A DNA stretch of 56,187 nucleotides from the NCBI GenBank assembly GCA_015490295.1, contig WFYC01000036.1, forward strand, positions 1 through 56,187, given 5' to 3'. This document shows positions 15,777 through 25,157 of the stretch, piece by piece. A model generated the notes under the pieces. The model did no database searches. It saw only the letters and a program-made list of their open reading frames with translations, and had not been told where the DNA came from. Origin of the DNA: Hydrogenimonas sp. GTDB lineage: Bacteria > Campylobacterota > Campylobacteria > Campylobacterales > Hydrogenimonadaceae. Within the stretch, counting starts at the first letter, position 1; every line of letters begins with the position of its first letter. A program made the position numbers and the translations under genes.

Positions 15777-16514
15777 GTGGTGTTGGAGATTATTTTGAAG
15801 GATGGGGCATGGTTTGTCGCCGACTCTCACTATGCCCATTACAACACCGCTCTTTACGACTTTCTTTCTGCGCTCGACCCGGCCGATCTTCCTCCTCAGA
15901 TGTTTCTCATGGGCGACATTTTCGACCTTCTTTTCGGATATGCACAAAATTCGATTCAACCAAACAGAAAAATGGTCGATCTTTTAAAACAGATTGCCAG
16001 GCAATGCGAGGTGATCTATCTTGAGGGCAACCACGATTTCGGTCTCGAACCGCTCTTCGGCAGATCGGTTAGGGTGGTTCCGCGATCACGTCAGCCGCTG
16101 TCGGCGGTGTATGGCGGAGGGCGAATGGCTCTTCATCACGGAGATCTGCTGCAGGGAGTCGGATACGAGATATATACGGCGCTGATTCGCAACCGTAATA
16201 TAGACCGTATTCTGAATCTTGCCGACAGTGCCTCAAACGGTGCTGTTATAGGATGGCTTGAACGATACAACCGGAACAAGAAGCCCTGTTACAAGATAGA
16301 TGATTTTGAAAAGCGAATGCAGAGTCGACTGGATATTCTAAAGAAGAGATACAGCTTCGATACTTGGATCGAAGGCCACTTCCACCAGAATGTCCGTTTC
16401 GACTACGACGGTATGAGCTATTTCAATCTTCCCGCGTTCGCCTGCGCTAAAACATATATTGTCACCCGCTTGATCGGAGACTCTGTGGAGTTTGAAGAGA
16501 TAGCAGTGACTTAA
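15777..16514 (+). CDS. UDP-2,3-diacylglucosamine pyrophosphatase-like metallophosphatase
   Basis: A calcineurin-like phosphoesterase of 245 aa. Metal motifs: DSH (16-18), GDIFD (46-50), GNHD (84-87), HHGD and GHFH (200-203). Size and gene neighbourhood (lpxB close by) suggest LpxH, which makes lipid X in lipid A synthesis; LpxH normally has GNRD where this has GNHD, so another phosphatase is possible. The start is uncertain: GTG 15777, GTG 15780 or TTG 15783; the GAGGGG at 15772-15777 fits the latter two better. Ten bases separate it from cheV. Confidence 0.8.
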   Translation: MVLEIILKDGAWFVADSHYAHYNTALYDFLSALDPADLPPQMFLMGDIFDLLFGYAQNSIQPNRKMVDLLKQIARQCEVIYLEGNHDFGLEPLFGRSVRVVPRSRQPLSAVYGGGRMALHHGDLLQGVGYEIYTALIRNRNIDRILNLADSASNGAVIGWLERYNRNKKPCYKIDDFEKRMQSRLDILKKRYSFDTWIEGHFHQNVRFDYDGMSYFNLPAFACAKTYIVTRLIGDSVEFEEIAVT

Positions 16515-16524
16515 AAGGCGCAAT

Positions 16525-17475
16525 ATGGGATCAAAAGGCGACATACTTCAAGTAGGCACCAATGAGCTGGAACTGGTCGATTTTCGTATCTTTAAAGAGG
16601 AAAACGGCAAGGTATACGAGGGTATTTACGGAATAAACGTCTCAAAAGTCAGAGAGATTATCAAATATCCGAAACTTACCGAGCTTCCGGGGGTACCGGA
16701 ATTTATAGAGGGAATCTTCGATCTCAGGGGTGTAGTTATTCCTGTAGTCGATCTCGCCAGGTGGATGGGTATCACTCCTCCGCAGAACCAGGAGATTCAC
16801 CCCCGTGTCATCATAGCCGAATTCAACAACATCCTTATAGGTTTCGTCGTCCACGAAGCGAAGAGGATTCGGCGAATCAGCTGGGCGGATATAGAGCCGG
16901 CCTCTTTCTCATCGGGGGAGGGGGTTTTGGACAAAAGCAAGATTACAGGCGTAACGAGGATAGAGAACGACGAGGTTCTGCTGATTCTCGATCTCGAGAG
17001 TGTGGTCGAAGAGCTGGGGTTTTATCAGCCCGATGTCGAGTCGGATGTGAATATAGACAAGTTCAGCGGTACGGCGATGGTGCTCGACGACAGCCTGACG
17101 GCCAGAAAGATAGTAAAAGAGGCTCTGCACAAGATGGGTTTTTCGGTCGTGGAGGCGAAAGACGGGGAAGAGGGGCTCGAAAAGCTCGACGAGCTGTATG
17201 AACATTACGGTGAGAGAGTGACCGATGAGTTGAAGATCATTGTATCGGATGTAGAGATGCCAAGGATGGACGGGTTTCATTTCGCGGCCAAGGCGAAGGA
17301 GGATCCACGTTTCGAAGAGATTCCGATCGTATTCAACTCCTCTATCAGTGACCATTTCAGTGAAGAGCGTGGCAAAGAGGCCGGCGGAGAAGGGTATATG
17401 GTCAAGTTTGATGCAAACGTCTTTTTCGCAGAGATTTCCAAAATCGTGCGTTCACATATCAAGACGGCTTCATAA
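16525..17475 (+). CDS. cheV: Chemotaxis coupling protein CheV
   Basis: A 316-aa CheW-receiver fusion: residues about 15-160 form the CheW domain (IYGINVSKVREIIKYP... GIFDLRGVVIPVVDLARWMG) and 185-310 the receiver, with the acidic pair in VLDDSLTARK and the phosphorylated Asp242 in SDVEMPRMDG. It links receptors to CheA and may act as phosphate sink or adaptation factor. First of cheV-cheA-cheW, the arrangement known from Helicobacter and Campylobacter. Confidence 0.96.
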   Translation: MGSKGDILQVGTNELELVDFRIFKEENGKVYEGIYGINVSKVREIIKYPKLTELPGVPEFIEGIFDLRGVVIPVVDLARWMGITPPQNQEIHPRVIIAEFNNILIGFVVHEAKRIRRISWADIEPASFSSGEGVLDKSKITGVTRIENDEVLLILDLESVVEELGFYQPDVESDVNIDKFSGTAMVLDDSLTARKIVKEALHKMGFSVVEAKDGEEGLEKLDELYEHYGERVTDELKIIVSDVEMPRMDGFHFAAKAKEDPRFEEIPIVFNSSISDHFSEERGKEAGGEGYMVKFDANVFFAEISKIVRSHIKTAS

Positions 17476-17486
17476 AGGATTATAGT

Positions 17487-19799
17487 ATGGATGAATTTCA
17501 GGAAATATTGGAAGACTTTCTGGTAGAAGCTTTTGAGATGATCGAACAGCTCGACAACGATCTCATAGAGCTCGAAAACAGTCCGGACGATCTGGACCTG
17601 CTAAACCGTATATTTCGCGTTGCGCATACGATCAAAGGTTCGAGCTCGTTTTTGAACTTCGATGTGCTGACCCATCTGACCCATCATATGGAAGATGTAC
17701 TCAACAAAGCCAGGAGAGGGGAGTTGAGCATAACACCGGAAATCATGGATGTGGTTCTGGAGTCGACCGACAAGATGAAGGCGCTTTTGGATCACATTAA
17801 GGAGACCGGCAGTGACGAAGGTGCGATAGATGTTGGCCCAACCGTAAAGCGTCTTGAGGCTATATTCAGCGGTGAAAAGGCCTCTGAAGAGAGTCGACCC
17901 CAGGCTGCCGAACCGGAGCCTGCACCGGAACCGGAAGCCGAGGAGAAAGAGCTCTCCGAGATGAGCGAGGAGGAGGTTGAAGCCGAAATAGAGCGCCTTT
18001 TGGCCCAGCGCCAGGAGGAGGATCGCAGGCGCAGGGAGGCGAAAAAGGCTCAGCAGGAGAAAGAAGCCGTACTCATGCCTGCAAAAGAGGAGAAGAGTCC
18101 CGCATCCAAACCGCAGAAAAAAGTGGAATCCAAACCGGCACCCAAAGAGCGAAAGACAACGGTGGAACAGACGATCCGCGTAGATGTGAAGCGCCTGGAT
18201 GATCTGATGAACCTCATAGGGGAGCTCGTGTTAGGCAAAAACCGCTTGCTCAAAATCTACGACGACGTTGAGGAGCGCTACGAGGGTGAACAGTTCCTCG
18301 AAGAGCTGAACCAGGTCGTCTCTTCAGTCTCTTTGGTGACGACCGATCTGCAGATCGCGGTAATGAAGACACGAATGCTGCCCATAGGTAAAGTCTTCAA
18401 CAAATTCCCGCGAATGGTACGCGATCTGTCGAGAGAGCTACATAAAGAGATCGAGCTCATAATCAGCGGTGAAGAGACGGAGCTCGACAAATCTATCGTA
18501 GAGGAGATAGGCGATCCGCTTGTGCATATAATAAGAAACTCATGTGACCACGGTATAGAGCTGCCGGAAGAGAGGGTGGCGAAAGGCAAGCCTGCCAAGG
18601 GGACCGTACAGCTAAAAGCCTACAACGAAGGTAACCATATCATCATCGAGATCGTGGACGACGGTAAAGGGCTTGATGCCGATATGCTGAAGATGAAGGC
18701 CGTGGAGAAGGGGCTTATCAGCGAAAAAGAGGCTGACCAGATGAGTGACAAAGAGGCCTATATGCTCATCTTCAAACCTGGCTTCTCGACAGCGGCGCAG
18801 GTGACGAATGTTTCAGGCCGTGGAGTCGGTATGGATGTCGTAAGGAGTAATATAGAGAAGCTAAACGGCATTATAGAGATCGATTCCGAAGTTGGAAAAG
18901 GTACTACTCTGAAACTCAAGATTCCGTTGACCCTGGCGATAATCCAGTCGCTTCTTGTAAGTGTTCAGGAGGAGTACTACGCCATTCCACTTGCATCGGT
19001 TCTCGAGACCGTCAGAATCACCCCCGACGAGATACAGAGCGTAGAGGGCCGAAGCGTTTTGAGACTGCGTGACGAAGTGCTCTCTCTCGTACATCTTGCA
19101 GACCTCTTCGACGTAGAGAGGGTTTTCAGCATGGGTGAGCACGCCTATGTGGTCATCATCGGCATAGCCGAGACCAAAATAGGCCTCATTGTGGACTCGC
19201 TGATAGGCCAGGAGGAGGTCGTCATAAAATCTCTTGGAGAGTATCTCAAAGGGATAGAGGGGATCGCGGGAGCTACGATAAGGGGCGACGGAAGAGTCAC
19301 TCTTATTGTGGATGTGGGTGCGCTTATGGATATGGCCAAAAGCGTGAAGAGCTCCATGCAGAACCTCGAAGACAACCTGCAAAAAGGAGAGAAGAGTTCT
19401 CCCGAAGACTACAATATTCTGGTGGTAGACGACAGCAAAACCGACAGAAGCATTATGAAAAGAGCGCTCGAACCCCTCGGTGTGACCATCACTGAGGCTA
19501 CAAACGGAGTAGAGGCTCTAAATCTGATGAAAGATGGCAGCAAGAGCTTCGACGCGGCTCTTATAGACATAGAGATGCCGCGAATGGACGGCTACACTCT
19601 TGCGGCCGAGATAAGGAAATTCAACAAGTTCAAGATGGTGCCGCTCATTGCCGTGACGAGCCGAACCAGCAGGAGCGACAGGATGCGCGGGGTGGAGGTG
19701 GGGATGACCGAGTATATAACCAAGCCGTACACTCCGGAGTATCTAATGAATGTAGTGGCGAGAAATATAAACCTTAACGTACTGGAGCATATGTCATGA
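17487..19799 (+). CDS. cheA: Chemotaxis histidine kinase CheA with C-terminal receiver
   Basis: 770 aa. Domain order: Hpt P1 (phospho-His47 in VAHTIKGSSSF), acidic/charged linker (about 135-220), dimerisation P3 (IRVDVKRLDDLMNLIGELVLGKNRL), ATPase P4 (IIRNSCDHGIELPEER, VDDGKGLD, GRGVGMDVV), CheW-like P5, and a receiver at about 645-765 with Asp694 (DIEMPRMDG). The fused receiver (CheAY) is typical of Campylobacterota. The stop overlaps the cheW start. No separate P2 domain is evident. Confidence 0.97.
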   Translation: MDEFQEILEDFLVEAFEMIEQLDNDLIELENSPDDLDLLNRIFRVAHTIKGSSSFLNFDVLTHLTHHMEDVLNKARRGELSITPEIMDVVLESTDKMKALLDHIKETGSDEGAIDVGPTVKRLEAIFSGEKASEESRPQAAEPEPAPEPEAEEKELSEMSEEEVEAEIERLLAQRQEEDRRRREAKKAQQEKEAVLMPAKEEKSPASKPQKKVESKPAPKERKTTVEQTIRVDVKRLDDLMNLIGELVLGKNRLLKIYDDVEERYEGEQFLEELNQVVSSVSLVTTDLQIAVMKTRMLPIGKVFNKFPRMVRDLSRELHKEIELIISGEETELDKSIVEEIGDPLVHIIRNSCDHGIELPEERVAKGKPAKGTVQLKAYNEGNHIIIEIVDDGKGLDADMLKMKAVEKGLISEKEADQMSDKEAYMLIFKPGFSTAAQVTNVSGRGVGMDVVRSNIEKLNGIIEIDSEVGKGTTLKLKIPLTLAIIQSLLVSVQEEYYAIPLASVLETVRITPDEIQSVEGRSVLRLRDEVLSLVHLADLFDVERVFSMGEHAYVVIIGIAETKIGLIVDSLIGQEEVVIKSLGEYLKGIEGIAGATIRGDGRVTLIVDVGALMDMAKSVKSSMQNLEDNLQKGEKSSPEDYNILVVDDSKTDRSIMKRALEPLGVTITEATNGVEALNLMKDGSKSFDAALIDIEMPRMDGYTLAAEIRKFNKFKMVPLIAVTSRTSRSDRMRGVEVGMTEYITKPYTPEYLMNVVARNINLNVLEHMS

Positions 19800-20293
19800 G
19801 CAATCGGATAGAGCAGGTTCTGAAAAAGCAGCAGGAGCAGCAGAAGGCTCCGAGTGAGAGTGAGATAGAAAACGTTATCCAACTCGTCGGGTTCATGGTG
19901 GGGGAGGAGGAGTTTGCGGTGCCGATTTTGGGTATTCAGGAGATTATAAAACCCATAGAGTATACAAGAACACCGAAGACTCCACCTTACGTTCTGGGAG
20001 TTTTCAACCTCAGGGGGAGCGTTCTGCCGCTGATAGATTTGAGGATGAAGTTCGGTCTGTCGAGATCGAAAGAGAATGAAGATACGCGATATATGGTTAT
20101 AAAACACAACGACGAGGTGGCGGGATTCGTCATAGACAGGCTTACGCAGGCGACGCGAATAAAAGAGAGCGCCATCGATCCGGCGCCGGAGACACTGAAC
20201 GACGATCAAAACTTCATATACGGTGTCGGAAAGCAGAAAGACAAGCTCATATCGATACTGAATGTAGAGGCGCTTTTGAAGCGCGACTTTTGA
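19796..20293 (+). CDS. cheW: Chemotaxis coupling protein CheW
   Basis: A 165-aa CheW-domain protein that scaffolds receptors and CheA. After a charged, Gln-rich N-terminal extension (residues 1-30), the domain reads LVGFMVGEEEFAVPILGIQEIIKP and VFNLRGSVLPLIDLRMKFGL. It overlaps cheA by ATGA. It is convergent with the metF-like gene, with only ten bases between stops and no obvious hairpin. Confidence 0.95.
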   Translation: MSNRIEQVLKKQQEQQKAPSESEIENVIQLVGFMVGEEEFAVPILGIQEIIKPIEYTRTPKTPPYVLGVFNLRGSVLPLIDLRMKFGLSRSKENEDTRYMVIKHNDEVAGFVIDRLTQATRIKESAIDPAPETLNDDQNFIYGVGKQKDKLISILNVEALLKRDF

Positions 20294-20303
20294 GTTCCGG
20301 GCC

Positions 20304-21215
20304 TCAGTCGAGCAGAGCCTTGGCCAGGCTGAAGCGGTTCGCCGTCATCAGATGGATTTTCGGATGGATCTCTTTGACGGTCTCGAAGATCTCGCGGCTT
20401 AGGGCCAGACCTCTCTTCTCTTCCTCCCTCTCCCCCTTTTTATGCGCTTCGTAGAGTGTGTCTATCCACTCTTTCGGTACATGGATACCCGGAACGTGAG
20501 AGGCCAGAAACTGCGCCGTACGCAGTCTTGTAACAGGGAAGAGCCCAAGAATGAGCACCCCGTTTCTGTTGCCGCTTTGTACCTTCGCCTCCTCGAAAAG
20601 CTCGAGCAGTGTAAGCGCGTTGCGTTCGTCGAATACCGGCTGCGTGATTATGCCAAGAGCCCCGTGGCTCAGCTTTTTGGTGAATTTTTTTAGAAGCGTT
20701 TTGGGGTTTTTCGCAAAGGCGTTGCTTACGGCGAAAGGGTATATCGGCCGCGGTTTGATACCGAATTCGCGCCCCGCGTAGTCTATGCCGGCGTTGAAAC
20801 ATTTGATGATATCCAGAAGCATCGAGCTGTCGCTTTCAAAGACTCCTTTTGCCGCAGGCTGGTCGCTTATTTTTGCCGGATCTCCGGTTAGAGCCAGAAT
20901 GGCGCGCACGTCTATTTCGTTGGCTCCCAGCAGGTCCGACTGCAGCGCGATTTTGTTGCGGTCTCTCATGCTCATTGTCGCCAAAACCGGCTTTTTGAAG
21001 CGCTCCTGCAGCCGCATGGCGGCTATTATGGAGCTGTACTTGAGCTTCGCCAGAGGATTGTCCGTAGTGCTGAAGCCGTCGACACGCTCCGGGAGGCCAA
21101 GCTCCTCTATCTTATCTATTACCGGTGTGAACGAGGCGTCGTGTTTCGGGGTGGTTTCGAGCGTGATATAAGCCGCTTTGGGGTCTTGAAGTTTTTTTAT
21201 AAGCTGTTCGAACAT
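20304..21215 (-). CDS. metF: Methylenetetrahydrofolate reductase family protein
   Basis: A 303-aa TIM-barrel flavoprotein of the MTHFR family, reducing 5,10-methylene-THF to 5-methyl-THF for methionine synthesis. Seen: N-terminal ITLETTPKHD, DPLAK-like TTDNPLAKLKYSS, the ALTGDP motif after LLGANEIDVRAI, and the FDER-containing ITQPVFDERNAL. The N-terminus differs from E. coli MetF (FEFFPP motif is ITLETTP here), so this is a divergent or C1-pathway version; substrate is not certain. It is divergent from serB across 107 bp, where a minus-strand TATAAT is visible. Confidence 0.8.
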   Translation of the reverse strand: MFEQLIKKLQDPKAAYITLETTPKHDASFTPVIDKIEELGLPERVDGFSTTDNPLAKLKYSSIIAAMRLQERFKKPVLATMSMRDRNKIALQSDLLGANEIDVRAILALTGDPAKISDQPAAKGVFESDSSMLLDIIKCFNAGIDYAGREFGIKPRPIYPFAVSNAFAKNPKTLLKKFTKKLSHGALGIITQPVFDERNALTLLELFEEAKVQSGNRNGVLILGLFPVTRLRTAQFLASHVPGIHVPKEWIDTLYEAHKKGEREEEKRGLALSREIFETVKEIHPKIHLMTANRFSLAKALLD

Positions 21216-21322
21216 TTTATTCCGTTATCTATATGTTATTTTGATTTGGATATTATATCACTTGTTTTAGGCGGCGGCCATATGCGGCACCGCTCTTACG
21301 GCATTTAAGGAGATGATATTTC

Positions 21323-21946
21323 ATGAAACTTGCGGTATTCGATTTCGACTCCACACTAATGGACGGCGAGACGATCGACTTTCTTGCCGAGCCCCTCGGG
21401 CTGAAGGAGAAGGTTGCGGTAATAACGGAGCGGGCTATGCGGGGAGAGCTCGACTTTTTCGAAAGCCTGACTACCAGAGTTCAGCTTCTGGAGGGTCTCG
21501 AGACAGAAACCGTCGACTCCATTTGCCGCAACCTTCCGTTTATGCCCGGCGCCAAAGAGACGATAGAGGAGCTTAAAAAGAGGGGCTACAGGGTCGTCGT
21601 TTTCAGCGGCGGTTTCAGAAACGCCACCTCGCACGCCAGGGAGGTTTTGGGATTCGATGCCGATTTCTCCAACGTTCTGCACTCAAGAGACGGCCGTCTT
21701 ACGGGACTTGTGGGTGGAGATATGATGTTCGACTTCTCCAAAGGGGATATGCTCGTGAGGCTTCAGCGGCTCCTTGGGGTCGGTCCCGAAGATACTCTCA
21801 CCGTAGGCGACGGAGCCAACGACCGCAGCATGTTCGAGCACGCGAAGACGAAGATAGCCTTTTGCGCGAAAGAGATTTTGAAAAAAGAGGCGAATGTCGT
21901 AATAGATGAAAAAGATCTCACCCAGATACTGATGCATGTCTCTTAG
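21323..21946 (+). CDS. serB: Phosphoserine phosphatase
   Basis: A HAD-family hydrolase making serine from phosphoserine. 207 aa, with catalytic DFDST (Asp7 nucleophile, Asp9 acid/base), FSGGFR (motif II), Lys in the AKTK region and GDGANDRSM (motif III). It lacks the N-terminal ACT-type domain of E. coli SerB, as is usual in this group. It has a good AAGGAGATG ribosome binding region and overlaps the ABC transporter gene by 11 bp. Confidence 0.93.
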   Translation: MKLAVFDFDSTLMDGETIDFLAEPLGLKEKVAVITERAMRGELDFFESLTTRVQLLEGLETETVDSICRNLPFMPGAKETIEELKKRGYRVVVFSGGFRNATSHAREVLGFDADFSNVLHSRDGRLTGLVGGDMMFDFSKGDMLVRLQRLLGVGPEDTLTVGDGANDRSMFEHAKTKIAFCAKEILKKEANVVIDEKDLTQILMHVS

Positions 21947-23717
21947 TCTCTCTTCGGTTTTCGATTCTGTAAAGCGGTATAAAAGGGAGCTCGTAGCCGG
22001 CAATCTGGTAGCTCTGCTTGCGGCGCTCGTAAGCGTGCCGACGCCGCTTCTGATACCGATACTTGTAGATGAGGTTCTGCTGAAAAAGAGCCACACCGTA
22101 ACAGGCTGGATAGATGCCCATATTATGCCGATGCAGACTCTCGGCTACGTTTTGACGATTCTTTTGGCCACCGTGATTTTGCGCATAGCATACACGGGGC
22201 TGAGCATCGTGCAGACCAAGATATTTATGCAGATATCCAAAGATGTCACATACAAGATCCGCACCGATGCGCTGGAACACCTGAAGCGCATATCGATGAA
22301 GGCGTACGAGACTTCACGCTCCGGCGCTATAGCCTCCAAGCTCGTTACCGATGTCGAGACCGTGGATACATTTATCGCATCGACCGTCAGCAGGCTCATT
22401 ATCTCCGTCTTGTCGCTTGTCGGGATCGCCGTTGTGCTGCTTTGGATCCACTGGGGGCTTGCCTTTTTTATCATAGTTTTGAACCCGCTGGTCATCACGT
22501 TCACCACGAAACTTGCCCGAAAGGTTTCGAAACTCAAAAAAGAGGAGAACAGGGCGATCGAAGCGTTTCAGTCGGCTCTTACCGAGACACTCGACCTCTT
22601 CGGGCAGATACGGGCGTCGAATCAGGAGGAGTGGTTCTTCTCCCTGCTCAAAGGGCGCGCCCGTGACGTGAAGGTGCGTAGTACGGACTTCGGATGGAAG
22701 AGCGACGCCGCGAGTCGCGTATCGTACCTGACTTTTCTGGCCGGCTACGAAGTCTTCAGAGCCGCAAGCATACTGGCCGTGGCCTTTTCCGATCTTAGTA
22801 TAGGTATGATGCTGGCGGTTTTCGGCTACCTATGGTACATGGTGACGCCGGTGCAGGATATTTTGGGGATCCAGTATGCGCTGCACAACGCAAGGGCGGC
22901 GATCGATCGCATTAACGAAGTTATGAGCATGCCCAAAGAGCCGCACTACCCGCACTTGAAAAACCCGTTTGAAGCCGAGAGGGTCGGGGTGCGGCTTCAG
23001 GGTGTCAGTTTCGGCTACTCCGCCGACTCTTTGGTGCTCAAAGATCTGAACTTCAGGGCAGAACCTTCCCAAAGAGTTGCGCTGGTAGGAGCCAGCGGTT
23101 CCGGAAAAACGACTCTGGCGCAGCTGATAGTCGGCTTCTACCCGGTGGAGAAGGGGAGTCTCTTTTTCAACGATGTAGATGTAAAAGAGATAGGACTCGA
23201 TGTCGTCAGGGAGCATGTAAACCTCGTGCTCCAAAGTCCCAAACTCTTTCACGATACGATAAGATTCAACATCACCCTCGGAAAAGATATCGACGACGGC
23301 AGAATCTGGGAGGCGCTGGAGATGGCTCAGATGAGAGAGGTGGTATCGCGTTTTGAAAAGGGGCTCGATACAGTTGTGGGCCGTGAGGGAATCAAACTCT
23401 CGGGAGGCCAGCGCCAGCGGATCGCGATAGCCAGGATGATCACGGCCGATCCCAAGATCGCGATTCTGGACGAGTCGACTTCGGCCCTGGATGTGCATAC
23501 GGAAGCGCACCTCTACGAAGCGCTCGAACCCTTTTTCGCTTCGCGCACCACTATCATGATAGCGCACAGGCTCAGCACGATCCGCAAAGCAGACTATATA
23601 TACGTTCTTGAAAACGGCCGCATCGTCGAAGAGGGAACGCACGAAGAGCTGCTTGAAAAGGAGGGGGTCTATATGGGATACATTAAACAGTCGGAGGGTT
23701 GTCATGGAGTGGTTTGA
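21936..23717 (+). CDS. ABC transporter, permease-ATPase fusion (MsbA-like)
   Basis: A 593-aa half-transporter: six transmembrane helices in residues 1-320, then the ATPase with Walker A GASGSGKTT (385-393), the signature LSGGQ (488-492), Walker B IAILDESTSALD and the switch histidine in IAHRLST. The lipid-A-flippase MsbA type is the closest general match and fits the neighbouring envelope genes, but lipid or drug export cannot be told apart from sequence. It starts inside the end of serB and overlaps uppP. Confidence 0.9.
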   Translation: MSLSLSSVFDSVKRYKRELVAGNLVALLAALVSVPTPLLIPILVDEVLLKKSHTVTGWIDAHIMPMQTLGYVLTILLATVILRIAYTGLSIVQTKIFMQISKDVTYKIRTDALEHLKRISMKAYETSRSGAIASKLVTDVETVDTFIASTVSRLIISVLSLVGIAVVLLWIHWGLAFFIIVLNPLVITFTTKLARKVSKLKKEENRAIEAFQSALTETLDLFGQIRASNQEEWFFSLLKGRARDVKVRSTDFGWKSDAASRVSYLTFLAGYEVFRAASILAVAFSDLSIGMMLAVFGYLWYMVTPVQDILGIQYALHNARAAIDRINEVMSMPKEPHYPHLKNPFEAERVGVRLQGVSFGYSADSLVLKDLNFRAEPSQRVALVGASGSGKTTLAQLIVGFYPVEKGSLFFNDVDVKEIGLDVVREHVNLVLQSPKLFHDTIRFNITLGKDIDDGRIWEALEMAQMREVVSRFEKGLDTVVGREGIKLSGGQRQRIAIARMITADPKIAILDESTSALDVHTEAHLYEALEPFFASRTTIMIAHRLSTIRKADYIYVLENGRIVEEGTHEELLEKEGVYMGYIKQSEGCHGVV

Positions 23718-24468
23718 TGCCGTAATTTTGGGTATTGTCGAGGGTGTCACCGAGTTTTTGCCCGTCTCTTCCACGGGGCACCTGATTTTGGCTTCGAAAC
23801 TGATGGGGATAGAGCAGACCGATATACACAAGACTTTCGAGGTCGTCATACAGCTTGGATCGATACTTGCGGTTATCTTCGCTTTTAGAGAGAAGATCTT
23901 TACCAATCTCGAGCTCTGGAAGAGGCTCATTGTCGGCTTTTTCCCTACCGTCGTACTCGGCTTCACCCTCTACAAGACGATAAAGTCGCTTTTCGCTCCG
24001 GAGACGGTGGCGTATATGCTCATTGCCGGCGGTATCGCTTTTATAGTCATCGAGCTCTTCTACAAAGAGAAGGAGCACCATGTGGCCCATGTGGAGGATG
24101 TGAGCTACAAACAGGCCTTCATGATCGGTCTTTTCCAGTCTCTTGCCATGGTTCCGGGTACTTCGCGCTCGGGGGCTACGATAATAGGGGGGCTTCTGAT
24201 AGGTCTGAAGCGCAAGACGGCCACGGAGTTCAGTTTTCTTCTCGCGGTGCCCACGATGCTTGCGGCCACAGCCTATGACATACTGAAAAACTACCGCCAC
24301 TTCGCACTCGACGATGTACAGTCGCTGGCCATAGGTTTCGTTACGGCATTCATAGTGGCACTGATGATCATACGCTGGTTTCTTTCGTTCGTTAAAAAAC
24401 ATACTTTCATTCCTTTCGGAATTTATCGTATAATTGTGGGAATAATATTTTTGGCGGTTGTATTATGA
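23704..24468 (+). CDS. uppP: Undecaprenyl-diphosphatase
   Basis: A membrane phosphatase that converts undecaprenyl pyrophosphate to the monophosphate carrier used for peptidoglycan and glycan synthesis. 254 aa with the two signatures GIVEGVTEFLPVSSTGHL and AMVPGTSRSGATI, and about eight hydrophobic helices. ATG 23704 is chosen: GGAGG at 23693-23697 precedes it and the protein then begins at the family position (MEWFDAVILG). The start lies inside the upstream gene; the stop overlaps the Sel1 gene. Confidence 0.96.
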   Translation: MEWFDAVILGIVEGVTEFLPVSSTGHLILASKLMGIEQTDIHKTFEVVIQLGSILAVIFAFREKIFTNLELWKRLIVGFFPTVVLGFTLYKTIKSLFAPETVAYMLIAGGIAFIVIELFYKEKEHHVAHVEDVSYKQAFMIGLFQSLAMVPGTSRSGATIIGGLLIGLKRKTATEFSFLLAVPTMLAATAYDILKNYRHFALDDVQSLAIGFVTAFIVALMIIRWFLSFVKKHTFIPFGIYRIIVGIIFLAVVL

Positions 24469-25157
24469 GCGGATATTTCGACATGGCGGCACAGCTTTAC
24501 AGCGACGGCGACAAGGGTTCGGCTTTCAACGCCTTTTTGGAACTCGCTCTCGATGGAGATGTGAGGGCCCAGGCGATGGTCGGCTACATGCTCGAAAACG
24601 GCGAGGGGACCGAACGGAACATTCCCGAAGCTATCGGCTGGTACGAGCGTGCGGCCGCAGCGGGAAGCGATGTGGCCGACTTCAACCTCGGTCACCTTTT
24701 TAGAAGCGGAAAAGCGGGTGCGGTAGACGAAGGGCGCGCTTTCAACCACTTCATGAAAGCGGCGAGGGCCGGAAACGTGCACGCGATGTTCGAAACGGCC
24801 CAGATGCTGGAACACGGAGCCGGGGTCGCAAAGAGTCCCGAGCGGGCCGCCGTATGGTACGAGTCGGCCGCAAGATACGGCCATACCGAGGCGCAAAACT
24901 GCATAGGCGCAATGTACCAGGAGGGGCACGGTGTACCGCGCGATTACGAAAAGGCGAAAGAGTGGTACGAAAAGGCGGCCGAACGGAACCATCCGCGTGC
25001 CATGTACAACCTCGGTATGCTCTACGACAAGGGATTCGGCGTCGAAATAGACCGTGAAAAGGCGCTGGAGTGGTGCCGTAAAGCGGCACACGCCGGCCAC
25101 GAAAAGGCAAAAGGTATTATACGAAGACTACAGGAAGAGGGGAAGATAATCTTTTGA
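24465..25157 (+). CDS. Sel1-repeat (TPR-like) protein
   Basis: A 230-aa soluble protein built of five to six 36-residue Sel1-like repeats, recognisable by A.. GYMLENGEGTERNIPEAIGWYERAAA, then ...GAGVAKSPERAAVWYESAARYG and ...GFGVEIDREKALEWCRKAAHAG. No signal peptide is evident, unlike the secreted HcpA-type relatives of Helicobacter. Such repeats mediate protein-protein contacts. It is translationally coupled to uppP and to the following CAP protein. Confidence 0.9.
   Translation: MSGYFDMAAQLYSDGDKGSAFNAFLELALDGDVRAQAMVGYMLENGEGTERNIPEAIGWYERAAAAGSDVADFNLGHLFRSGKAGAVDEGRAFNHFMKAARAGNVHAMFETAQMLEHGAGVAKSPERAAVWYESAARYGHTEAQNCIGAMYQEGHGVPRDYEKAKEWYEKAAERNHPRAMYNLGMLYDKGFGVEIDREKALEWCRKAAHAGHEKAKGIIRRLQEEGKIIF

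Noticed and set aside
18001-18140. Frameshift or separate gene in the cheA linker
   Set aside because: The charged Lys/Glu-rich stretch is the ordinary linker between the Hpt and dimerisation domains, and the frame is continuous.
21216-21322. Second palindromic bidirectional promoter between metF and serB
   Set aside because: GATAT-T-ATATC is present, but the plus-strand -10 is poor, so the case is much weaker than at 12715-12728.
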